From Agromyces agglutinans (GTDB lineage: Bacteria > Actinomycetota > Actinomycetes > Actinomycetales > Microbacteriaceae), in assembly GCF_009647605.1 (NCBI RefSeq), contig NZ_WJIF01000009.1, positions 272-64,271 of the forward strand: a stretch of DNA of 64,000 nt, read 5' to 3'. Position 1 is the stretch's first letter, and every line of letters begins with the position of its first letter. The position numbers were made by a program, and so were the translations under genes. The notes under the pieces are model-generated. The model had not been told where the DNA came from and searched no databases. It saw nothing but the letters and a program-made list of their open reading frames with translations. Of this stretch, positions 54,604 through 64,000 are shown piece by piece.

Positions 54604-55155
54604 GTGGCATCCGCTCGTGAGGCGGCGATCGCGAGGCGGTCGTCGCCGAAGGTGACGGATGCCGCGCCCGAGGACGCGCAACTGCTCGAGCTGCTCGGCG
54701 CAGCCGGTCGCGTCGCCGACCACGCGTCGCTCGCCCCGTGGCGCGTCATCGCGCTGCGCGGAGCGGCGCGCGAACGCCTCGGAGCGGCGCTCGTCGAGGC
54801 CGCGCAGGTGTCGGGTGAGGCGGCCGCGAAGCTGCGGTCCAAGCCGCTGCGCGCGCCCCTGCTCGTCGCGCTGGTGGCGACGGTCACGCCCGGGCATCCG
54901 AAGGTGCCCGAGTGGGAGCAGGAGGCGGTCGCCGCGGGCGTCGGGCACCTGCTCAGCCTGCTGCTCGACGAGGCCGGCTGGGGCGTCATGTGGCGCACCG
55001 GCCCGCACACGAGGCATCCGGCGGTCGCGGCCATGCACGGCCTCGCCGACGACGAGCGCCTCCTGGGGTGGCTCTACGTCGGCGGTCGCATCGAGTCGGG
55101 CAAGCCGGGGCGCCCGGCCGAACTCGGCGGCTCCCGGTTCTCGACGCTGTCCTGA
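54604..55155 (+). CDS. Nitroreductase family protein
   Basis: FMN-dependent nitroreductase fold, 183 aa. Signs: RRSSPKVTDAAPEDAQLLEL at the N-terminus (FMN-binding Arg/Ser), VADHASLAPWRV, then GVGHLLSLLLDEAGWGVMWR and LYVGGRI at the end. GTG start 3 nt after msrB. Substrate unknown. Its last 82 bp overlap the end of the convergent DMT transporter gene, if both stops are real. Confidence 0.85.
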   Translation: MASAREAAIARRSSPKVTDAAPEDAQLLELLGAAGRVADHASLAPWRVIALRGAARERLGAALVEAAQVSGEAAAKLRSKPLRAPLLVALVATVTPGHPKVPEWEQEAVAAGVGHLLSLLLDEAGWGVMWRTGPHTRHPAVAAMHGLADDERLLGWLYVGGRIESGKPGRPAELGGSRFSTLS

Positions 55156-56180
55156 GCGTCGGCCGCGACGTGGCGGTGCCTCGTGCGGTGCAGGCTCGCG
55201 AGGGCGACCGCCGCGAGCGCCAGCACCGTGCCGCCGATCGTGGCGACGTCGACGACCCGGCCGTGGGCGGGCAGCAGCAGGTCGAGCGCGAGCGCGGCGC
55301 TGAGCTGCCCCGCGACGCCCGCGAGCGCGAGCACCAGCACGCCGATGATGCGCACGACGATCGCCTGCCCGGCGATGAAGAGGCATCCGATCACGCCGCC
55401 GAGGTACAGCCACGGCTCGGAGGGGAATCGTGCGGGGAACCCCGCTGACGCCGCGTGCACCAGCAGGACCACCACGAGCGCGGTGGTGCCCACCGCGAAG
55501 TTCAGGACGGTCGAGGTCAGCGCGCTCTCGGCGGCGCTGCGCACGCGCCCGTTGACGGCCTGCTGCCAGGCCGCCCCGATGCCCGCGATGAACGGCAGCA
55601 GCATGAGCAGCAGCGGCACGTCGTGGTCGAGCTGCGCCGACACCGCCCAGCCGATCGCCCCGAGGGCGAGCAGGGCGCCCGCGACCCGCGACCAGGTCAG
55701 GCGCCGCCGCCCACCCGGTCCGAGGCCGACGACGTCGAAGACGAGCCCGCCGACCGTCTGCCCGGCGACGATCGCGACCGTGAACACGGCGACGCCGAGG
55801 ACGCCCGCCGAGAGCCCCTGCGTCGTCACGAACCAGGCGCCTGCGAGACCGCCGAGCAGCATCCACCAGGCGATGCGGCGCTCCCGCAGCTCACCGCGCA
55901 GCCGAGCGAACCCCGCACGGCCCGGACGCCAGCAGGCGAGCGCTGCGAGCAGCACCACGAGCCCCGAGCCGAAGGAGATCGCGGCGGCCGCGTAGGGGTC
56001 CGCCAGCGCCGTGGCCAGCTCGCCGTTGATCCGCGACTGCACGGCCGTGCCCGCGCCGCAGACGATCGCGATCGCGACGGCGACCCACACCGGGAGGCGC
56101 GTGCGCTCGGCGTGGCGGTGCACGATCGAGGAATCGGGTGCCGAGGATTCGGGCGAGGGGTGTTCGTCGTGCGGTTCCAT
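55074..56180 (-). CDS. DMT-superfamily transporter (DUF606/YdcZ-like)
   Basis: Membrane protein, 368 aa, about 10 membrane segments in two repeats of five. Each repeat carries a matching phrase: VQSRINGELATALADP in the first and AWQQAVNGRVRSAAESAL in the second, typical of DUF606 proteins. The first ATG (56180) lies 2 nt after tRNA-Thr; GTG 56123 is an alternative. Its C-terminus is hydrophilic and overlaps the nitroreductase gene. Substrate unknown. Confidence 0.8.
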   Translation of the reverse strand: MEPHDEHPSPESSAPDSSIVHRHAERTRLPVWVAVAIAIVCGAGTAVQSRINGELATALADPYAAAAISFGSGLVVLLAALACWRPGRAGFARLRGELRERRIAWWMLLGGLAGAWFVTTQGLSAGVLGVAVFTVAIVAGQTVGGLVFDVVGLGPGGRRRLTWSRVAGALLALGAIGWAVSAQLDHDVPLLLMLLPFIAGIGAAWQQAVNGRVRSAAESALTSTVLNFAVGTTALVVVLLVHAASAGFPARFPSEPWLYLGGVIGCLFIAGQAIVVRIIGVLVLALAGVAGQLSAALALDLLLPAHGRVVDVATIGGTVLALAAVALASLHRTRHRHVAADAQDSVENREPPSSAGRPGLPDSMRPPT

Positions 56181-56182
56181 TG

Positions 56183-56255
56183 AGCCGGCTGCGGGACTCG
56201 AACCCGCAACCCCCGCTTTACAAGAGCGGTGCGCTACCGATTGCGCCAAGCCGGC
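56183..56255 (-). tRNA. tRNA-Thr(TGT)
   Basis: A 73-nt cloverleaf, CCA not encoded. The anticodon loop CTTGTAA gives TGT (reads ACA). The acceptor is GCCGGCT with AGCCGGC; discriminator T as in tRNA-Thr. A TAGGAT -10 box lies at 56275-56280 on the minus strand. Confidence 0.95.
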
Positions 56256-56307
56256 GAGGCGTACCTCGGCCCCCATCCTAGCGACGGCGGCGAGAGCGCC
56301 GAGACGG

Positions 56308-56344
56308 CGATGGGCGGACCGGGCGTCGCCCGGTCCGCCCATCG
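56308..56344 (-). terminator. Terminator of the DsbA-like gene
   Basis: Perfect 17-bp stem with a 3-nt loop, 19 nt past the stop on the minus strand. Confidence 0.8.
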
Positions 56345-56362
56345 CGGTCGCTGCTCCCAGCC

Positions 56363-57295
56363 CTACTGGGCGGGAGTCGGGGTCGGGGTCGGCGTGGCCG
56401 ACGGGTCATCCGTCGACTCGAGCGAGCTCTCGCTCGCCGCCTGCGTGACGAATGCCTGGAACTCGGCCGCGTCCGTCAGCGAGCCGCCGTACGACTTGCC
56501 GTTCACGAGCACGGTCGGCGTGCCCGTGACCGCCGGGATCTCGGCATTCGGGATGGGACCGCTGAGCGCGCGCTCGGTGGAGTCGAGCACCCACGCCTTG
56601 AAGCGCACCTCGTCGATGCACGCGTTCACCTGCGAGGACGCGCCGGCCTCGGCCGCGAGCTCCTTCAGCTGGTCGTTCGTGAGGCCCGTCGAGCCCTCCT
56701 CCGGCTGGTTCTCGAAGAGGATCTCGTTGAAGTCGAAGAACGCCTCGGGAGAGGAGTCGGCGACGCACCCGGCGGCGTTCGCGGCGCGCAGCGAGTACTG
56801 GGTGCCGGCCGACTTGTTGGTCAGGATCGCGATCGGGTGCACCTCGAGGGTCGCCGCGCCCGACTCGACGAGCGTGCGCATCGTCTCGGAGTTCGTCGAC
56901 TCGAACTGGCCGCAGTAGGGGCAGAGGTAGTCGAGGTAGGTCACGATGTTCGCGACGTCGCCGCTCTGGTCCTGCTCGGTGGGCACCGGGTCGTCGCCCG
57001 GCTGCAGCGCCGGCGTCTCGACGGCCGTGATCACGCCGTCGACCCCCTGCAGCACGATGCCGTCGCTGGCCATGTTGCGGGGGCCGGGGCCGGCCGGCTT
57101 GATGCCCTGGAAGATCAGGAACGCGATCAGGCCCGCTACGGCGACGACGCCGACGATCACGCTCGACTGCACGATCACCTTCTTGCGACGGTCGCGCTTC
57201 TTCTGCTCTTCGCGGAGGAGCCGCGCCTTCTCCCGCGCCGCCTCACGGCGATCGTTGCGGGTGGGTCGGGGCTGGCTGGATCCGCCGTTGCTCAT
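56363..57295 (-). CDS. DsbA-like membrane-anchored thiol oxidoreductase
   Basis: Thioredoxin-fold disulfide protein, 310 aa. A highly charged cytoplasmic N-terminus precedes one membrane segment (about 41-63). The domain begins near 110 with the active site C125-P-Y-C128 in LDYLCPYCGQF. The cis-Pro loop is VTGTPTVLVNG, and a second cysteine pair (GCVAD, ACIDE) is present. It acts outside the membrane to form or shuffle disulfides. The tail is Thr/Pro-rich. ATG behind GGAAGAG; TACTAT as -10. Confidence 0.9.
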   Translation of the reverse strand: MSNGGSSQPRPTRNDRREAAREKARLLREEQKKRDRRKKVIVQSSVIVGVVAVAGLIAFLIFQGIKPAGPGPRNMASDGIVLQGVDGVITAVETPALQPGDDPVPTEQDQSGDVANIVTYLDYLCPYCGQFESTNSETMRTLVESGAATLEVHPIAILTNKSAGTQYSLRAANAAGCVADSSPEAFFDFNEILFENQPEEGSTGLTNDQLKELAAEAGASSQVNACIDEVRFKAWVLDSTERALSGPIPNAEIPAVTGTPTVLVNGKSYGGSLTDAAEFQAFVTQAASESSLESTDDPSATPTPTPTPAQ

Positions 57296-57451
57296 CGATG
57301 GTCTCTTCCGGAATGTGCTGTGGGGGCGCGCGCATCCATGCGTGCGAACGCCACAACGATAGTAGGAACGGTGCCTGTGAATCACCCAAGTCCGCCCGGA
57401 CCGAGGCATCCGCACGCGGATTTGACCCGGCCTGCGCGCGTGCGATACTTG

Positions 57452-57526
57452 GTGGGCGTCACCGACGACGCATCATCCATTCACTACGGATCGTCCGGCA
57501 CGTACCTGCCGGTGAAGGAGCAGTAG
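57452..57526 (+). CDS. Candidate 24-aa leader ORF upstream of the ABC ATPase gene
   Basis: A GTG-started ORF of 24 codons (MGVTDDASSIHYGSSGTYLP and four more residues), ending TAG 4 nt before the ATPase ATG. Codon third positions are mostly G or C as in real genes. GATACT at 57444-57449 is the likely -10 of the ATPase gene, so the predicted +1 falls near 57456, inside this ORF. It may be only leader RNA. Confidence 0.25.
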   Translation: MGVTDDASSIHYGSSGTYLPVKEQ

Positions 57527-57530
57527 AACC

Positions 57531-58631
<1,101 letters not shown>

Positions 58632-58660
58632 GTCCCGGCGAGCGCCTCGCGCACATCGAT

Positions 58661-58696
58661 CGGATGCCGGTCGGGCTTCGGCCCGGCCGGCATCCG
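58661..58696 (+). terminator. Terminator of the ABC ATPase gene
   Basis: A 16-bp stem with a TTCG tetraloop and one G-U wobble, 30 nt past the stop, followed by GTTTCC. Confidence 0.85.
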
Positions 58697-58758
58697 GCGT
58701 TTCCGGGCTGCGCGCGGCCGCGGCGCTCGAGGCATCCGCGATCTGGGAGGATCGACCC

Positions 58759-60072
58759 ATGAGCGGTTCCCTCTCGATCACCTCGGCCATGGCCGACCCG
58801 GCCCTGCTCGACCTGCCGTGGGACGTCCCGCTCGAGGCCTGGCCCAATGACACCATCGCCGCGCTCCCGAAGGGCATCTCGCGCCACCTCGTGCGCTTCG
58901 CGCACCTCGGCGGCCACGTCGCGGCCATCAAGGAGACCACGGCCGAGATGGCCAAGGGCGAGTACGAGATGCTGCGCACCCTGCAGCGGCTCGAGATCCC
59001 GTGCGTCGACCCGATCGCGGTGATCACCAACCGCACCGACGCCGAGGGCGAAGAACTCAAGCCCGTGCTCGTCACGCGACACTTGCGCTTCTCGCTCCCC
59101 TACCGGGCCCTGTTCTCGCAGACCCTGCGGCCCGACACGGCCACCCGACTCGTCGATGCGCTCGCGGTGCTGCTCGTGCGCCTGCACATCGTCGGCTTCT
59201 TCTGGGGCGACGTCTCGCTCTCGAACACGCTGTTCCGCCGCGACGCCGGCGCCTTCGCCGCCTACCTGGTCGACGCCGAGACCGGCAAGCTCTACGAGGG
59301 CGGGCTCTCGAACGGCCAGCGCGAGAACGACCTCGAGATCGCCCGGGTGAACATCGCTGGCGAGCTGCTCGACCTCGAGGCCGGCGGCCGCGTGGCCGAC
59401 GAGCTCGACCCGGTGCGCATCTCCGACGGCATCGTCACGGCCTACCGCAGCCTGTGGGCCGAGCTCACGGGAGCCGAGTCGTTCGCCTCGGCCGAGCGCT
59501 GGCGCATCAACGAGCGCGTGAACCGGCTCAACGAGCTCGGGTTCGACATCGAGGAGCTCGCGATCCGCACGGATGACGCGGGCACGACGGTGCGCATCCA
59601 GCCCAAGGTCGTCGACGCGGGTCACCACCAGCGGCGCCTGCTGCGCCTGACCGGCCTCGACGCCGGCGAGAACCAGGCGAGGCGACTCCTGAACGACCTC
59701 GATTCCTACCGCGCCGCGTACGGCAAGGAGTCCCTCGACGAGGAGATGGTCGCCCACGAGTGGCTCATGCGCGTCTTCGAGCCGGTCGTGCGCGCGATCC
59801 CCGTGGAACTCCGCGGCAAGCTCGAGCCCGCGGAGGTGTTCCACCAGCTGCTCGACCACCGCTGGTTCCTCGCGCAGCGCGCGGGCCACGACATCCCGCT
59901 CGCCGAGGCCGTGACCTCGTACATCAACACGGTGCTCCGGCACCGCCGCGACGAGGCGACGATCATCGACCCGCCGACGGGCGCGATCACCACCGCCATC
60001 CCGACGATCGACACCGCGGCGGTCGCCGTGGTCGACCCCGACGACGAGGGCGACTGGCGGCTGAAGGTCTAG
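58759..60072 (+). CDS. DUF4032 protein with kinase-like fold
   Basis: A 437-aa protein. The first half resembles small-molecule or LPS kinases: a Lys in AAIKETTAEMAKGEYE, then FFWGDVSLSNTLFRRD, the counterpart of the HxDxxxxN loop with Gly for His, and YLVDAETGKL as the DFG-like site. The second half is the DUF4032 domain (about 230-410). This arrangement is widely kept in actinobacteria; substrate unknown. GGGAGG before the ATG. Confidence 0.85.
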   Translation: MSGSLSITSAMADPALLDLPWDVPLEAWPNDTIAALPKGISRHLVRFAHLGGHVAAIKETTAEMAKGEYEMLRTLQRLEIPCVDPIAVITNRTDAEGEELKPVLVTRHLRFSLPYRALFSQTLRPDTATRLVDALAVLLVRLHIVGFFWGDVSLSNTLFRRDAGAFAAYLVDAETGKLYEGGLSNGQRENDLEIARVNIAGELLDLEAGGRVADELDPVRISDGIVTAYRSLWAELTGAESFASAERWRINERVNRLNELGFDIEELAIRTDDAGTTVRIQPKVVDAGHHQRRLLRLTGLDAGENQARRLLNDLDSYRAAYGKESLDEEMVAHEWLMRVFEPVVRAIPVELRGKLEPAEVFHQLLDHRWFLAQRAGHDIPLAEAVTSYINTVLRHRRDEATIIDPPTGAITTAIPTIDTAAVAVVDPDDEGDWRLKV

Positions 60073-60114
60073 TCGCGGGGCGGTCTGCCGGCGGGGCGGG
60101 CAGCCGGCCTGCCT

Positions 60115-60146
60115 GCCGGCCCGGCGGGCTGCCGGCCCGGCGGGCT
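60115..60146. repeat. 16-bp tandem repeat in a GC-rich convergent gap
   Basis: Two perfect copies of a 16-bp unit (60115-60130 and 60131-60146). The whole gap 60073-60174 is made of CCGGC and CTGCCGG words that can pair in several ways and may terminate both convergent genes. Confidence 0.75.
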
Positions 60147-60174
60147 GCCGGGCTGCCGGCAGGCCGGGTTGCGT

Positions 60175-61197
60175 CTACCGGGCCGCCGCCGCCCGCAGCT
60201 TCGAGATCTCGTACAGCGTGACGGATGCCGCGATGCCCGCGTTCAGGGACTCGGTCGCCGACGAGATCGGGATCGAGACGATCGCGTCGCAGGTCTCGGT
60301 GACCAGCCGCGAGAGGCCCTTGCCCTCGGAGCCGACGACGACCACGATCGGGCGGTCGGCGAAGCTCAGGCCCGGCAGCTCGACGTCACCGCCGCCGTCG
60401 AGACCGAGCACGAAGACGCCGCGCTCCTTGAGCAGCTTCAGCGTCTGCGTGAGGTTCGTCGCCATCGCGACGGGCACGCGGGCGGCGGCGCCGGCCGAGG
60501 TCTTCCACGCGCCGGCGTTGACGCCGACCGAGCGGCGCTGCGGCACGATGACGCCCTGCGCGCCGAACGCCGCAGCCGAGCGGATGATGGCCCCGAGGTT
60601 GCGGGCGTCGGTGATGCCGTCGAGCGCGACGAACAGGGGAGTCTCGTCGGTCTCGAGCACCTCGTCGAGCAGTTCGATCGGGTGGGCGTACTCGTAGGGC
60701 GGCACCTTGAGTGCGACGCCCTGGTGCACCGCTCCCTCGCCCGCGAGCCGGTCGAGCTCGGGCCGGGTGACCTCGAGCACCGCGATGCCCCGGTTCGTGG
60801 CCGTCTTGATGGCCTCCTTCACGCGGTCGTCCATCTCGATGCGCGTCGCGAGGTAGAGGGTCGTCGCCGGGATCTTCGTGCGCAGCGCCTCGACGACCGA
60901 GTTGCGACCGGTCACGATCTCGGATTCGTCACCCGACCGCGCGCGTGCCGCGGCACCGGATGCCCCGCGCGGTGCGCCGGCGACCTTCTGCCCCGGGCGC
61001 CCCTTGCCGCCGGACGCCTTGTAGCGCTCTTCAGCTGCCTTGCGCTTGCCGGCCGGATGCCACGCGCGGTCCTCCGCCTTCGGCGTCGGCCCCTTGCCCT
61101 CGAGCGACTTGCGCCCGTGACCGCCGGTGCCGACCTGCTTGCCCTTGCCGCCCTTGCGCACGGCTCCGCCGCGCCCCTTGCCGCTGGTGCCCTTCAT
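60175..61197 (-). CDS. rlmB: 23S rRNA (guanosine-2'-O)-methyltransferase RlmB
   Basis: SpoU-family 2'-O-methyltransferase, 340 aa. An 85-residue basic, Gly/Lys-rich N-terminal extension is followed by the substrate-binding domain (IVTGRNSVVEALRTKIPATT) and the knotted SPOUT domain with ITDARNLGAIIRSAAAFGAQ, VVVVGSEGKGLSRLV and SIPISSATESLNAGIAASV. It methylates G2251 of 23S rRNA in E. coli. The ATG overlaps the cysS stop by 4 nt (ATGA). Confidence 0.94.
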   Translation of the reverse strand: MKGTSGKGRGGAVRKGGKGKQVGTGGHGRKSLEGKGPTPKAEDRAWHPAGKRKAAEERYKASGGKGRPGQKVAGAPRGASGAAARARSGDESEIVTGRNSVVEALRTKIPATTLYLATRIEMDDRVKEAIKTATNRGIAVLEVTRPELDRLAGEGAVHQGVALKVPPYEYAHPIELLDEVLETDETPLFVALDGITDARNLGAIIRSAAAFGAQGVIVPQRRSVGVNAGAWKTSAGAAARVPVAMATNLTQTLKLLKERGVFVLGLDGGGDVELPGLSFADRPIVVVVGSEGKGLSRLVTETCDAIVSIPISSATESLNAGIAASVTLYEISKLRAAAAR

Positions 61198-62606
61198 GAG
61201 CCGATGCTCCAATGCGTTCCTGAAGACGAATCCTCGATGGTGATGCCCGCCGCGGCGAGCTCCCCGCGGATGCGATCCGCGGCCTGGTAGTCCTTGGCCA
61301 GGCGTGCCGCCTGGCGGTCGTCGATGAGGCGGGTGACGAGGGCGTCGAGAGCGGATGCCACGGGCCCCTGCTCCGCGGTCGACCAGTGCTGGTCGCGCGG
61401 GTCGATGCCGAGGACGCCGACCATCGCGGTCACCTCGCCGAGCGCCACCGCCGCCTCGTGCAGCAGCTCGCCGTCGAGCGACTGGTTGCCCGCACGAACG
61501 GTGTCGTGCAGCACAGCGAGGGCCTGCGGTACGCCGAGGTCGTCGTCCATCGCTGCGGCGAAGGCGTCGGGCACGGTCTGCGCCACCTCCTGGGCGTACC
61601 GGGTGCCGGCGAGGCGGCGCTCGGCGCGCGTCAGGAAGGTGCGGATGCGGTCGACCGCCGCCTCGGCCTCTGCCAGCGAGGTCGGGCTGTAGTCGAGCGT
61701 CGATCGGTAGTGCGCAGACCCGAGGAAGTAGCGGACCGCCAGCGGCGAGGCGAGGGCGAGCAGCTCGGCCGCGTACACCGAATTGCCGAGCGACTTCGAC
61801 ATCTTCTGGCCGCCGACGTTCACGAGGCCGTTGTGCACCCAGTACCGCGCGAACCCGTCGCCGGCGGCCGTGGACTGGGCGAGCTCGTTCTCGTGGTGCG
61901 GGAACCGCAGGTCGAGGCCGCCGCCGTGGATGTCGAATTCGTCGCCGAGGTAGCGCCGGCTCATCGCCGAGCACTCGATGTGCCAGCCGGGTCGCCCCTC
62001 GCCCCACGGCGAGGCCCACGAGGCCGATTCGGGTTCATCGGCCTTGCGCCCCTTCCAGAGCGCGAAGTCGCGGGGGTCGCGCTTGCCGCGCGGGTCGGCG
62101 TCGGGTGCCGCCTCCATGTGGTCGCGCGACTGGCGGGTCAGCTCACCGTAGGCGGGCCAGCTCGCGGTGTCGAAGTACACGTCGCCCGAGGCATCCGAAG
62201 CCGGATAGGCGTGTCCGCGCTCGATCAGGCGCGCGATCAGCTCCTGCATCTGCATGATGCTCGCCGTGGCACGCGGCTCGTAGGTCGGCGGGAGGATGCC
62301 GAGCGCACGGTAGCCGGCGGTGAACTCGAGCTCGACGCGGTAGGCGAGCGCCCACCACTGCTCGCCCGTGACGGCCTCGAGGATCTTGTCGTCGATGTCG
62401 GTGACGTTGCGGATGAACGTGACGTCGTAGCCGAGATGGGTGAACCAGCGGCGCATGACGTCGTAGTTGAGCGCGCTGCGCAGATGGCCGATGTGCGGGC
62501 TCGACTGCGGCGTCGGTCCGCACACGTACAGACCGACCCGTCCCTCGTGGAGCGGCACGAAGTCGCGCAGCGCCTGGGCCTTGGTGTCGTACAGTCGGAG
62601 CGTCAC
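61194..62606 (-). CDS. cysS: Cysteinyl-tRNA synthetase
   Basis: Class I tRNA synthetase, 470 aa. HIGH motif at 38-41, KMSKS at 268-272. Zinc and cysteine-selecting residues C29, C212, H237 and E241 are present. The C-terminal anticodon-binding region ends near the terminus. It sits between ispDF and rlmB, a widely kept actinobacterial order, and is coupled to rlmB. Confidence 0.97.
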   Translation of the reverse strand: MTLRLYDTKAQALRDFVPLHEGRVGLYVCGPTPQSSPHIGHLRSALNYDVMRRWFTHLGYDVTFIRNVTDIDDKILEAVTGEQWWALAYRVELEFTAGYRALGILPPTYEPRATASIMQMQELIARLIERGHAYPASDASGDVYFDTASWPAYGELTRQSRDHMEAAPDADPRGKRDPRDFALWKGRKADEPESASWASPWGEGRPGWHIECSAMSRRYLGDEFDIHGGGLDLRFPHHENELAQSTAAGDGFARYWVHNGLVNVGGQKMSKSLGNSVYAAELLALASPLAVRYFLGSAHYRSTLDYSPTSLAEAEAAVDRIRTFLTRAERRLAGTRYAQEVAQTVPDAFAAAMDDDLGVPQALAVLHDTVRAGNQSLDGELLHEAAVALGEVTAMVGVLGIDPRDQHWSTAEQGPVASALDALVTRLIDDRQAARLAKDYQAADRIRGELAAAGITIEDSSSGTHWSIGS

Positions 62607-62671
62607 CCGTCAAGCCTACCGGCGCCGCCTGCGCGGGCTCGCGCAGCGGGCGGCATCCGGCCGGCGTCGGT

Positions 62672-63934
62672 TCAGGCCCCGGGGTCGTCGACTCGCGCGT
62701 CGAACACGATGGCCGTCGCGATGGCCGCGACGCCCTCGCCACGGCCCGTGAGGCCGAGGGCGTCGGTCGTCGTGGCCGAGACGCTCACGGGCGCGCCGAG
62801 TGCCGCCGACAGCACGCGTTGCGCCTCCTCGCGGCGTGGCGCGAGCTTCGGCCGGTTGCCGACGACCTGCACGCTCACGTTCCCGATGCGGAATCCCGCG
62901 CGCTCGACCTCCTCGCGCGCCCGCGCGAGGAACACCGCGCCGTGCGCACCAGCGAGTTCGGGATCGTCGGTCCCGAAGAGGCCGCCGAGGTCGCCGGCAC
63001 CGGCTGCCGCGAGCAGCGCATCAACGATGGCGTGGCTCGCGACGTCGCCGTCGCTGTGGCCGGCGAGGCCGCGCTCCCCCGGCCATTCGAGACCCGCGAT
63101 CCACAACGGCGTCGCGACGTCGTCGCTGAACGCGTGCACATCGATGCCCGTGCCGATGCGGGGGGCTCCGACGAGCGGTGCGTGCGACGCCGCCGCCGGC
63201 ACCGGCTTGGCCGCGCCCCGCGCCGGGGCGGGCGCGCTCGGCGCCGGCTCGACGACGAGCTGCTCGGCGCGGTGCAGGTCGGCGGGCACCGTGATCTTGA
63301 ACGCGCGCGCGTCGCCGGGCACCACCTCGACGGGCAGGCCCGCGGATGCCACGAGCGCGGCATCGTCGGTGAACTCCTCGGCCGCCTCGGCGTAGGCGCG
63401 CTCGAGCGCGTCGCGAGGGAAGCCCTGCGGCGTCTGGACGGCCGCGAGCTGCGAGCGGTCGACGGTCTCGAGCACACGTCGACCGCTGTCGACGCGCTTG
63501 ATCGTGTCGACCACGTCGAGCGCGGGAACGATGCCGTGGCCTCTCGCCCGCACCGCGTGCAGCACCTCGTCGAAGACGAGCGACGGCGTCAGCGGGCGCG
63601 CGGCATCATGCACGAGCACGGTGTCGACCAGATGGGGCAGCGCGGCCAGTCCGCGCGCGACCGAGTCCTGCCGCGAGCCGCCTCCGGCGACCACGTCGAG
63701 CGGAGCTCCGATCGCTTCGACGGCCGGGCCGACCGCGGCGCGCGCCTGCTCGACCCGGTCGGCCGGGACCACGAGCACGACGTGCGGGATCTCCTGCATG
63801 CCGAGCACGGCATCGATCGCGACCTCGAGCATCGTGCGACCGGCGACCGGCACGAACGCCTTCGGTTCGGGATGCCCGAGCCTGGTGCCGCTGCCCGCGG
63901 CGACGACGATGACGGCGAAGGTCGATGCGCTCAC
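62672..63934 (-). CDS. ispDF: Bifunctional IspD/IspF enzyme of isoprenoid synthesis
   Basis: Fused MEP-pathway enzyme, 420 aa. IspD (1-229) transfers CMP to methylerythritol phosphate: [20 protein letters not shown] and [11 protein letters not shown] 28-residue Ala/Pro linker follows. IspF (258-420) makes the cyclodiphosphate: [12 protein letters not shown] (metal D265, H267), [20 protein letters not shown], and [18 protein letters not shown]-like end. Most actinobacteria carry the genes separately or fused; here it is one frame. GTG start 6 nt after TAGGGT. Confidence 0.96.
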   Translation of the reverse strand: MSASTFAVIVVAAGSGTRLGHPEPKAFVPVAGRTMLEVAIDAVLGMQEIPHVVLVVPADRVEQARAAVGPAVEAIGAPLDVVAGGGSRQDSVARGLAALPHLVDTVLVHDAARPLTPSLVFDEVLHAVRARGHGIVPALDVVDTIKRVDSGRRVLETVDRSQLAAVQTPQGFPRDALERAYAEAAEEFTDDAALVASAGLPVEVVPGDARAFKITVPADLHRAEQLVVEPAPSAPAPARGAAKPVPAAASHAPLVGAPRIGTGIDVHAFSDDVATPLWIAGLEWPGERGLAGHSDGDVASHAIVDALLAAAGAGDLGGLFGTDDPELAGAHGAVFLARAREEVERAGFRIGNVSVQVVGNRPKLAPRREEAQRVLSAALGAPVSVSATTTDALGLTGRGEGVAAIATAIVFDARVDDPGA

Positions 63935-63940
63935 GTTCCG

Positions 63941-63946
63941 ACCCTA
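63941..63946 (-). promoter_or_regulatory. -10 box TAGGGT, leaderless, for ispDF
   Basis: TAGGGT lies exactly 6 nt before the GTG at 63934. The stretch to the window end (63947-64000) shows no gene. Confidence 0.5.
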
Positions 63947-64000
63947 GCCCGTGGCGCTGCGGCGGTCCGGCCCGGCGGCCGGGCGCCGCCTCCGGACACG

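Noticed and set aside
60073-60174. Small gene in the GC-rich gap
   Set aside because: Sequence is dominated by tandem CCGGC words with no start and ribosome site; better explained as repeat plus terminator.

Overview
This window reads as chromosomal core DNA of a high-GC actinobacterium (roughly 70 % G+C by eye), most likely a member of Microbacteriaceae and plausibly Agromyces-like. The evidence is the gene set and order: a FolP2-type pterin synthase, an XPB helicase beside its helicase-associated partner, DUF3027 next to a long cold-shock protein, DUF3263/LytR_C/cold-shock/DUF3048 near groEL, the fthC-galU-rimJ block, IspDF-CysS-RlmB, and a giant SF1 helicase ending in an MTES_1575-type nuclease-like domain. 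Many genes start on GTG or TTG, and many start 6-8 nt after a TAnnnT -10 box, which suggests leaderless transcription. I saw no rRNA, insertion sequence, prophage, integrase or CRISPR array.

Layout. 0-20 kb: two aldo/keto reductases, HrpA helicase, an MFS carrier, a flavin reductase, a DUF4349 lipoprotein, an acyl-CoA dehydrogenase, a small membrane protein with an AlaX-like tRNA-editing homologue, a KhtT/KhtU-like cation:proton antiporter pair, an LLM oxidoreductase, an F420-reductase-like Rossmann protein, two 14-TM MFS exporters and tRNA-Ala(CGC). 20-36 kb: RimJ-like acetyltransferase, GalU, 5-FTHF cyclo-ligase, FmdB, MscL, the SF1 helicase with a coupled small protein, rhodanese, alanine dehydrogenase with a divergent Lrp regulator, an ATP-dependent DNA ligase, a cluster of small lineage-type proteins, tRNA-Arg(CCT), a lactonase, two secreted cell-wall hydrolases (CHAP and NlpC/P60) with matching N-termini, and an HNH nuclease. 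36-49 kb: DtxR regulator divergent from SerC, DUF2530, DUF3027, cold-shock protein, the XPB pair, an operon of RibD-like reductase, FolP2 and FAD reductase, and an OmpR/HAMP two-component system. 49-64 kb: an orphan WXG100 protein, GroEL under two CIRCE operators, DUF3048, CspA, LytR_C, DUF3263, MsrB, nitroreductase, DMT transporter, tRNA-Thr(TGT), a DsbA-like protein, MsiK-type ABC ATPase, DUF4032 kinase-like protein, RlmB, CysS and IspDF.

Most of the window is housekeeping. The best leads for something undescribed are: (a) the SF1 helicase-nuclease whose Walker A lysine and Walker B glutamate are both replaced, coupled by an ATGA overlap to a small charged protein; (b) the FolP2/RibD-like/FAD-reductase operon, whose synthase lacks the usual DHPS signatures; (c) a heptamer, GGATGCC, that recurs on both strands and forces rare codons; (d) several small translated or structured elements: a 19-aa upstream ORF, a 32-aa peptide with its own promoter, a hairpin-terminated leader or sRNA before the HNH gene, and a transporter ORF that begins 2 nt after a tRNA.
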